Made by a program: the position numbers and the translations under genes. A stretch of DNA of 64,000 nucleotides, from the NCBI GenBank assembly GCA_025200525.1, contig JANUSC010000366.1:1-64000 (forward strand), in the 5' to 3' direction. This DNA is from Camellia lanceoleosa (taxonomy: Eukaryota; Streptophyta; Magnoliopsida; Ericales; Theaceae). Positions 57,350-64,000 of the stretch are shown piece after piece. Every line of letters begins with the position of its first letter. The stretch's first letter is position 1. The notes under the pieces were generated by a model, which was not told the origin of the DNA, did no database searches, and saw only the letters and a program-made list of their open reading frames with translations.

Positions 57350-57425
57350 CCTCCATACACGTGTATGGAGGGATGGTTTGGACCCTAAGCTTGTCCAACA
57401 AGCTTGAGTTTGTTCTCTATAAGAG
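57350..57425 (+). promoter_or_regulatory. S3 G-box palindrome and TATA box
   Basis: A 22-bp perfect palindrome at 57350-57371 (inner part CTCCATACACGTGTATGGAG) centred on CACGTG, then TATAAGAG at 57418-57425 about 47 bp later, followed by a CTC repeat (57429-57447). This matches S2 in order and spacing and sets the likely sense direction of the family. Confidence 0.65.
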
Positions 57426-60301
57426 AGGACCTCCTCCTCCTCCTCCAGGTTCAGTTTTGGAGGGTTTGAGATATACATACACATCTTTGTATCTATCTTG
57501 CTCTTGTTCTTCATTTTTGTGCCTTAAAGTGTAGTTTTATCATACTTTAACACACAAACACACACTCAAACACCATCCTTTTGTTGCTGAGGTGCTTAGG
57601 AGCTGGTTTTGATGTTGTTGGATTGGTTTGAGCTTGGAAAACTTGCTAGAGTTATGGTTTTGAAGGTGTTCATCAAGGGTGAGCTTCTAACCCTTAAAAC
57701 CCCTTGTTTTGCTTAAGCTTTTAGACCTATTTTCATGCTGATTTAAGCTTAACTCTTAACTACAAAAAGTTCTATTTTTGCATGCTTAAAATGTTTGTTT
57801 AAGGTCACTTTTTTGTTGGGGGTGGTTTACCCCCTCTTAGGCCTTGTTAGGCCTTGTTTTGAGCCATCCCTTTTGGCTCTTGTTCTAGCCTTTGCATGGC
57901 CTTTCTACCACTGAAATCCAGAGGATTTTCCGTGGTGGAATGGTGGTTTTGGGGTCCCAAATAGGAGAGGGTCATCCCCTCTCCTTGTGTTTTGAATACT
58001 TGCTTCATATGCCTCATGTTTGAGCATGTTTATTAAGCTTGTGTTGGCTTGTTCTTAGCATATATTTGGGGTTATTTTGAGATGGCATGCCACTATTTTT
58101 GGTTGTCTCGATCACCTCATGCATGCTTAATACACTTGTAGTGTAAATTTCATAAACTAGTCTTGTATGCTTCATGAAGTAGCATGTCTTTCTAGCTTAT
58201 GCTGACTCCATTTTAGTAGGTTTTTGGTGTTGTTTTAACATGCCTTAGATCTATTTTGGGTTGGGTTGGTTGGGCCTTGCATGCCTTATACACTTGTAGT
58301 GTAAATCTCACAAACTAATCTTGTATGCTTCATGAAGCAGCATGTCTTCCTAGCTTGTTTTGAGTCCATTTCAGCATGTTCTTAGTGATGTTTTTCCATG
58401 TCATACCTCTGTTAAGGTTTGGTTTGGTTGGTCCTTGCATGCTCCTTGCACTTGTAGTGCATTTCCATGAAGTAGCCTAACATGTATCATGCTTTAGACT
58501 GTTATTCTAGCATGCATTTTGGCTTAACTTCAAGAAGCTTTTGTCCATGTTTTAGCATGCTTAAGCTCTGATTTGTGTTGTTTTTGGTCATGCATGCCAT
58601 GCTTTGTATAGCTATAATGAATTCTAGCTTGTTAGCTTTGTGTATCAAGTCCACTAGCATGCATTGCTTGGCCTATTTGAATGATTTGGCATCATTTCAT
58701 ATGTGATTTCAGTCCATGTAGTATGGTCATACACTTGCATCTTTCACTCATTCAATGCGTTGGAGGGTTTGCCCTTTATGTCTTAACATGAGTCATTGTG
58801 TATGCCTTCATGCCTAAGCCTGCGAGCTATCATTTCATTGTGTTTTTGGGGTTATTTTTCCATGATATAACTCTAATTTTTGTTGGTGAAGCCATCTCAT
58901 GCTTGATCTTAATAGGTGTAGTGCAATCTACCTTATTTGCCTTGTATGCATCATGCCTTATGTCCTTTATGCTAGCATATTTTGGCTTCCTTCCATGCAT
59001 GTTTTAGACTCATTTTGACATGTCCTAGGACTGTTTTGGGTTGCCCTTGTCGTATGCTTCATGTTTTGCATAGCTATAGTGTAAATGCCTATGCTAGCTT
59101 CAAGCTTTGGGCACCATAGCATGCTTCATTTGTGTTGTGTACTTGATTTGGCATCATTTACCATGACATTTCAGAGCATGTAGCATTGCCATGTTCCCAC
59201 TTCATTCACTCTTTAAGTGCCTTTGAGTGTTATGCATTGTTGCCTAGTTTGTGGCCTAGCATGTATGCCATCTTGCCTAGGTCCTTGAGCCCTCATCTTA
59301 GCATGTTTTGGTCTTTGTTTAGACCTATTTAAGCTCTGTTCATGATTGGTTCATGCATTTGTGCCATATATTGCATGTCCCCTTTGTAGTCCTCTTTGCT
59401 AGCCTTATGCCTTAAGGACTCTAGTATGCTATGCTTGCTTTGATTGAATGATTTGGCATCATTTCATACCTAATTTTAGTGCATGTAGTGTTGTTACACT
59501 TCCATGTTTATCACTTCTTAAGCACTCTTGAGAGTTGTGCTCTTGGGCCTAGTTAATAGGCCAATGCATGTGCATGCATGCCTTGCATTTTGTGCCTTTG
59601 TTTTGCTGTCATGGCCACTGATTTGGGCATGGCTGAGGTCTGTCCATTTTGGTTTAAGTCCATCGAGCATGTTATGTGAATGTTGTTACATTACACCATG
59701 TTGTTGCATGCTTTTGTTACCTCGCATTGTGTATGCCATGTTACATCGCATCGAGCATGTTTGTTTACATGTTCTTAGCATTAAGTATGCCATCCTCTTC
59801 ATAACATTGTGCATGCCATGTTGTTTGCATTGTGTATGCCATGTTGTTCTTAGCATTGTGCATTGTGCATGCCATTAGCCTTTTTAAGTTGTTCATGTTG
59901 CATTGCATGTTTGCATGCTTAAGTTGCATTGTTGTTGTTGCATTTGTTTGGAATAGGTGTTAGTCCAAACACGAGGAACGAGGGACGTTTCATACTTGAA
60001 GTGATGAAACGTGCCTCAATTCTCGATCGCCGATGCTCTTGATCATACATGATAGAGTTCTAGGCTTTATGTGATTATGTGTGCATTCATTTTACATTGA
60101 ATTGTGCAATTTGGCTTCTCAACCATCACGCATCGAGATGCGTGATTGGTGGCCCGAGGGTCGAGAACTACACTCCCTTGAGCTTATGAAATGATAGGAA
60201 GGGTGGTTGTGCACACATATCTTGCAAATACATTGCCATGCCCTTTCTTGCTCTCTGTTGCAGTAAACTAGAGTCTGGCAAAGAATAACTCGGAAAAACC
60301 A

Positions 60302-60405
60302 GTCGGCCGACCACTTTTTCTGGTTTTCAACAAAGAAAAGTGGTCGGCAGGTGGCCTCCCACATCAACAACTGGTCGGCCACCCTCCCATATGTTCCCAT
60401 GGTGG
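60302..60405. repeat. S3 inverted arm, second half
   Basis: GTCGGCCGACCAC (60302-60314), TGGTTTTCAA (60321-60330), AAAAGTGGTCGGC (60336-60348) and CCATGGTGG (60397-60405). Within this arm CCGACCACTTTT and AAAAGTGGTCGG could also form a local 12-bp hairpin. Confidence 0.8.
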
Positions 60406-61821
60406 AGTTGAAGCTTTCTGGAGCTTGGTGCAAAGTTCTGAGAACAATTGCAAACAGAGGCAAGTTGGGGCATCGCGACGGATTTCCGAACAAGGCGACC
60501 GGGCATGCATGCACTGTTCTCCCTCTGAGGACCTTGCTTTACTGTTTTACTTAGCTAATTTGCTTAGATAGTTTATGCTTTGGTTCTATACCTAAAGTAG
60601 TTAATGCGTTTAGCTGCTTATTTGTTTTGTAATAATTAGTTAGCTTGTTAGTTAATTAGTTGGCTTGTAATAATTAGTTTAATTAGCTTAGATTAGCTAG
60701 TTAGCTTCTTATTCGGACCCTCCGTCAAGAAGGCCAATTGTTGTAATAAGCGTGCGTGTGTGTGATGCATGTTTTCCAACCCCCATTTCTTTCTCCCTTT
60801 TACTTAACCGCTTATGATGATTAGTTTTAGGGCATATTTTGATTAGCATCCTTATGCTTCGCATGAGTTCATCTATTCATTTGTCTTGCATGCACCGGGC
60901 TCGACGCATCACACTAACTGCATTGTATTTCAATTCCAAGTTGAATACATGTACCAAGTTGCATTTCACATGCCATTCTTATAACAGCCGAGCCTATCTA
61001 AGTTGCATTTTTGCATGTGTTGCATTAGCTGTCTTAACATGAACTAGGGTCATCCATGATTTCTAACTAAGTTCTCTGTTTTGGCTCGGAGTACACTGTG
61101 AGTGTTTACGCTTTAGCATACTGCATGTGTGTTATTGATTACCATGAAAGCATGCTTGCCATGTGGCTAACTGCTTAAGTGATTAACTGCTTGAATCCTT
61201 GTGGGTGAAGGTTGGATTACTTGAATTGGAATAATTCATTGAAATTCGCGATTTAGCCTACTTGCGAGTAGCACCTCGAAACCGTTTTCAAACAAACGAA
61301 CATGCAATGTTTTGTTCCAACTTAGGCGATCTAGTTTATACTTATATGTTGTGCGCATCACATAGTAATTCTAGGTTAATAACCGAAATAAGAACACATG
61401 TGTTTTCAAAAACAAAATATCATGCTTAGTATAGGCCGATCTTTGATCGGGCAAGCGGGAGTGCTCATTGCATGACCTTTCCCTCTCGTACCCAAGTTCC
61501 CGACCCGAGGCAACGTTGGTGGTGACAGACACGTGGCCTTAGGCACGAGTCAGGGTTTCATAAATTCTCCCAAAATAAAATATTTAGGTGGCGACTTTGT
61601 ATCTAGCAAAGCAGTCTATGTTTAGCACTTCTTTATAAAAATCAATTTTCCAAAACGATTTGCCGGATTTGGACTCTTTGGTGATTTATCGGTCTCACAT
61701 TGCACTTTGTGAGATTAGATTCAGAACCATGACATTGAGTCTGAACTATAGTAGCTAGAGAACAAAATGAATTCACGCCCTTGCAGGCGCGGAGCCAGGG
61801 AGTTCTTGGGGGTGGTCTACA

Positions 61822-61826
61822 CAAGC
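61822..61826. repeat. S3 target-site duplication, right copy (caagc)
   Basis: Pairs with 56731-56735. TAT-3 continues with ccggtctgaatg. Confidence 0.85.
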
Positions 61827-62529
61827 CCGGTCTGAATGAAAAAATGGCAAGATGGCTTTTGGTTCTAGTAGAATATGACATCACTTGTGTTACTCCTATG
61901 GCTATTAAGAGCCAAACACTTGTAGACTTACTGGCCCAATTCCCATATGGTGAACATGAACCTGCAAAGGTACCTCTACCAGGTGAGGTCTACGTCTCAG
62001 CAGATGCAGTTGAGACTTATTGGGACTGAAAATTTGATGGAGCTTCTGGAGCTGGGAAAGGTGGAGCAGGCATAACACTAACCAGTCAAGAAGGAAAAAG
62101 GTTTCATCTATCATATAAGCTTGACTGTGAATGTTCAAACAACGAGGCTGAATATGAGGCGTTGATATTGGGTCTAATTGCTGGCCAAAAGAAGGGCCTC
62201 CGCAAGTTAAAAATTTGGGGCGACTTCAAGCTAGTTGTCAAGCAAACAATGGGTCATTTCGCCATAAAGGAGCCTTTGTTAGGCCCATATCGCACCGTAG
62301 TTCAAAGGTTGCTCACTTAGTTTGATGATGTCCAAATCCAGCATACCCCTCGAACACATAACCGTTTCCCCGATGCCTTGGCTACACTGGGGACAAAGGT
62401 GGATATACCAGTTGATAGTATAGCCATCGTCATTAAGAAAAGAACAACACTAGCAGTGTTTGCCAAAGAATAGACAGAGCAAGATGCTGAGGGGTGGAAA
62501 GCAGATATAATCTAGCAGTTGAAAACAGG
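61827..62529 (+). pseudogene. TAT-3 second (archaeal-type) RNase H, broken
   Basis: The connection (MARWLLVLVEYDITCVTP, LLAQFPYG) is open to a TGA at 62027, which replaces the Leu codon before KFDGASGAG. The domain continues readable: GGAGITLTSQEG, CECSNNEAEYEALILGL, then KIWGDFKLVVKQ. The catalytic D and E are kept; the GDS motif reads GDF. The following spacer to 62529 matches TAT-2 and has stops near 62320 and 62472. Confidence 0.85.
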
Positions 62530-64000
62530 CTAGGAAATAATCAAACCAACAGAACTTACATCATTTTTGCTCCTCAAAGGAGAGTTGTATTTTTGCGGTG
62601 CCAACAACCTGTTAGCAAGGTGCGTCAGCAGACAAGAAGCAACTTACAGACTTAAGCAGATCCATGCTAAGCCCTGTGGAGATGGAGATATCAATCTATA
62701 CCGACGGATACAGAGGCAAGGGTCTTACTGGCCAGAGATGGAAAAGGAAAGCACTGAGTTGCAGAGACAATTTGCAAAATGTTAGTCCTAGCCTAAAGAG
62801 GAAGAAGCCCATTTCTTAAGCAGTGAGGAATGGAGGCAGCCGCATATTGACTATCTTGGAAATGGCACACAACTTGAGAACAAAGCCGATGCAATTAGAG
62901 TTAAAAGGCGGGCTCTTTTCTTCCTTGACCAAGACATGCTGTACCGTAGAAGCTTTGAAGGGGATCCTTTGGCGTGTTTATCAAAGGATGAGGCAAATGA
63001 AGTGCTGAAAGAAGCCCACAAGGCAGAGCATCAAGGAGCGCGGCGATTATATGGGCACCTTATTCACCTCGGCTACTGCTGGCCGACCCTGGAAGAAGAT
63101 ACTAAAAACTTTGTAAGGAGATGCCAATCCTGCCAGAAATTTGGGAATTTGATACAAGGTTCGGCGGTTAAACTGCACAACATCAAGACCCCTTACTCGT
63201 TTCATACTTGGGCATTTGACCTAGTATGTCCCATAGCGCAGCAATCCAAAGGCCACAGATGGAAACTTGGAGCAACTGAAGTTAGTACCAAGTGGGTAGA
63301 GGCTATACCGTTGAGAAAGGCGGATGGGGCAGTAGTGGCCAACTTCATCAAATAAAACATAATCTGTAGGTTTAGCATATCCAAAGTGATGTTGTTTGAT
63401 AATGGGACCCCCTTTGTGAACCGCCATGTGGGAAGACTGTTGGACACTTATTAGATCAAGCACCACAAGTCTACCTCGTACTACCCGCAAGAGAAAGGAC
63501 AAGCTGAGGCAACCAACAAAACTCTCACCCAAATATTGAGTAAAATGACGGATGAAGCAGGGGGCACATGGTCTGAACAACACCATGTAGCACTCTGGGT
63601 GTATAGATTTCAAAGAGGAGGCCAACTCAGGTAACCCCATTTTCCCTAGTATATGGGTCCAAAGTTATGTTACCAATTGAGTTCGTAGTATCCTCAGCAA
63701 GAATGGCTATGTCCGCATACTTAGTTCCAGACATCAGAACGAATGACATAGAGACAATTAAGAAAGAAGGATCGGGCCTCGCGGGCAATGGAAAAGTATC
63801 ATCAGTCCATAGCTCGCGCCTACAATCAGTCTGTTCAACACAGGGAGTTCAACGAGGGGGACTCAGTGTGGAAGACATTGGACGCAATCATGGGGGGCAA
63901 CCAATCCCCAAGTTCTCACCCAGATGGAAAGTCCCCTACAAGCAACAGCGGGTATTACAGGTTGACAAGAGTAGATGATGGGTTCAGAACTGGCCCTATC
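62530..64000 (+). pseudogene. TAT-3 integrase, broken and cut by the window end
   Basis: The block 62936-63355 holds the best-kept zinc-binding module of the array (EAHKAEHQGARRLYGHLIHLGY, then CQSCQKFGN) and the core start FHTWAFDLV, where GPI has become CPI. The second Asp region DNGTPFVNRHVG follows near 63398-63430 in another frame, after a TAA at 63353. GQAEATNKTL is at about 63500. A C-terminal stretch (SVWKT, then IPKFSPRW) runs to the window end. At least three frameshifts are present. Confidence 0.85.

Larger units (their letters stand above)
56736..61821 (+). mobile_element. S3, 5.1-kb non-coding S-family unit (probable solo LTR)
   Basis: Inserted in TAT-3 with a near-perfect 5-bp duplication. 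Ends TGTAGAC...GTCTACA form a 7-bp perfect inverted terminus. It is in opposite orientation to S1 and S2. No retroelement protein motif is present. In order: two diverged 166-bp direct repeats, GC arm, G-box palindrome, TATA box, CTC repeat, a long T/G-rich stretch with many GCATG words, second GC arm, AT-rich block, and a conserved end module (aaaatatttaggtggcgac near 61579-61599). Confidence 0.75.

Noticed and set aside
61575..61605. GGTGGCGACTTTG in S3 as a functional primer-binding site with an internal region after it
   Set aside because: The 5-bp target duplication and GTCTACA terminus lie 220 bp further on, and no second LTR follows, so it sits inside the unit.

Overview
This window looks like gene-poor, probably heterochromatic, DNA from a flowering-plant nuclear genome. 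Almost every base that can be assigned belongs to decayed LTR retrotransposons nested in one another. I see no host gene, rRNA, tRNA or CRISPR array. The evidence is Ty3/gypsy gag-pol protein motifs on both strands, long direct repeats bounded by TG...CA, primer-binding sites, 5-bp target-site duplications (TSDs), and plant-specific retroelement traits: a terminal chromodomain, a second (archaeal-type) RNase H, and an antisense plant-mobile-domain gene. Species cannot be told. All reading frames carry stops or frameshifts, so none of the copies looks autonomous.

Three families are present (names are mine). (1) TEK: two minus-strand chromovirus elements of the Tekay/Del type. TEK-A (1-7786) is cut by the window edge. 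TEK-B (8766-19290) is complete, with 2.5-kb LTRs, an initiator-Met-tRNA-type primer site and a perfect 5-bp TSD. (2) TAT: a head-to-tail array of plus-strand Tat-lineage elements that appear to share LTRs. TAT-0 is an antisense-gene remnant (7787-8123). TAT-1 lies in pieces at 8124-8760, 19296-20661, 29615-30751 and 34439-35943. TAT-2 (about 40.3-52.1 kb) is the best copy. TAT-3 runs from about 52.1 kb to the window end, interrupted once. (3) S: large non-coding units (S1 20662-29614, S2 30757-34433, S3 56736-61821) with TGTA...TACA-type ends and 5-bp TSDs, best read as solo LTRs of a family with very long LTRs.

Layout by region: 1-7786 TEK-A; 7787-8760 TAT-0/TAT-1 joined across a deletion of about 3.3 kb; 8766-19290 TEK-B inserted in the TAT-1 protease; 19296-20661 TAT-1 reverse transcriptase; 20662-29614 S1; 29615-30751 TAT-1 RNase H domains; 30757-34433 S2; 34439-35943 TAT-1 integrase; 36434-39834 antisense PMD gene P1; about 40.3-41.6 kb TAT LTR; 41.7-47.8 kb TAT-2 gag-pol; 48260-51659 antisense PMD gene P2; about 52.1-52.8 kb TAT LTR; 52.9-56.7 kb and 61.8-64.0 kb TAT-3 gag-pol, split by S3. 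The TAT array is the oldest layer; TEK-A, TEK-B and the S units all interrupt it.

The most interesting signals are not standard coding features. The antisense PMD gene carried by TAT has its own conserved TATA box and upstream bZIP-type palindrome on the minus strand, and a 94-nt phase-0 intron kept in both copies. The TEK LTRs carry eight palindromic CGCTCGAGCG sites whose spacings (pairs 20 bp apart, separated by about 31-34 and 50-51 bp) are kept between two families although the spacer sequences differ. The S units carry copy-specific inverted arms 2-3 kb apart, next to a 22-24-bp perfect palindrome centred on a G-box upstream of a TATA box.
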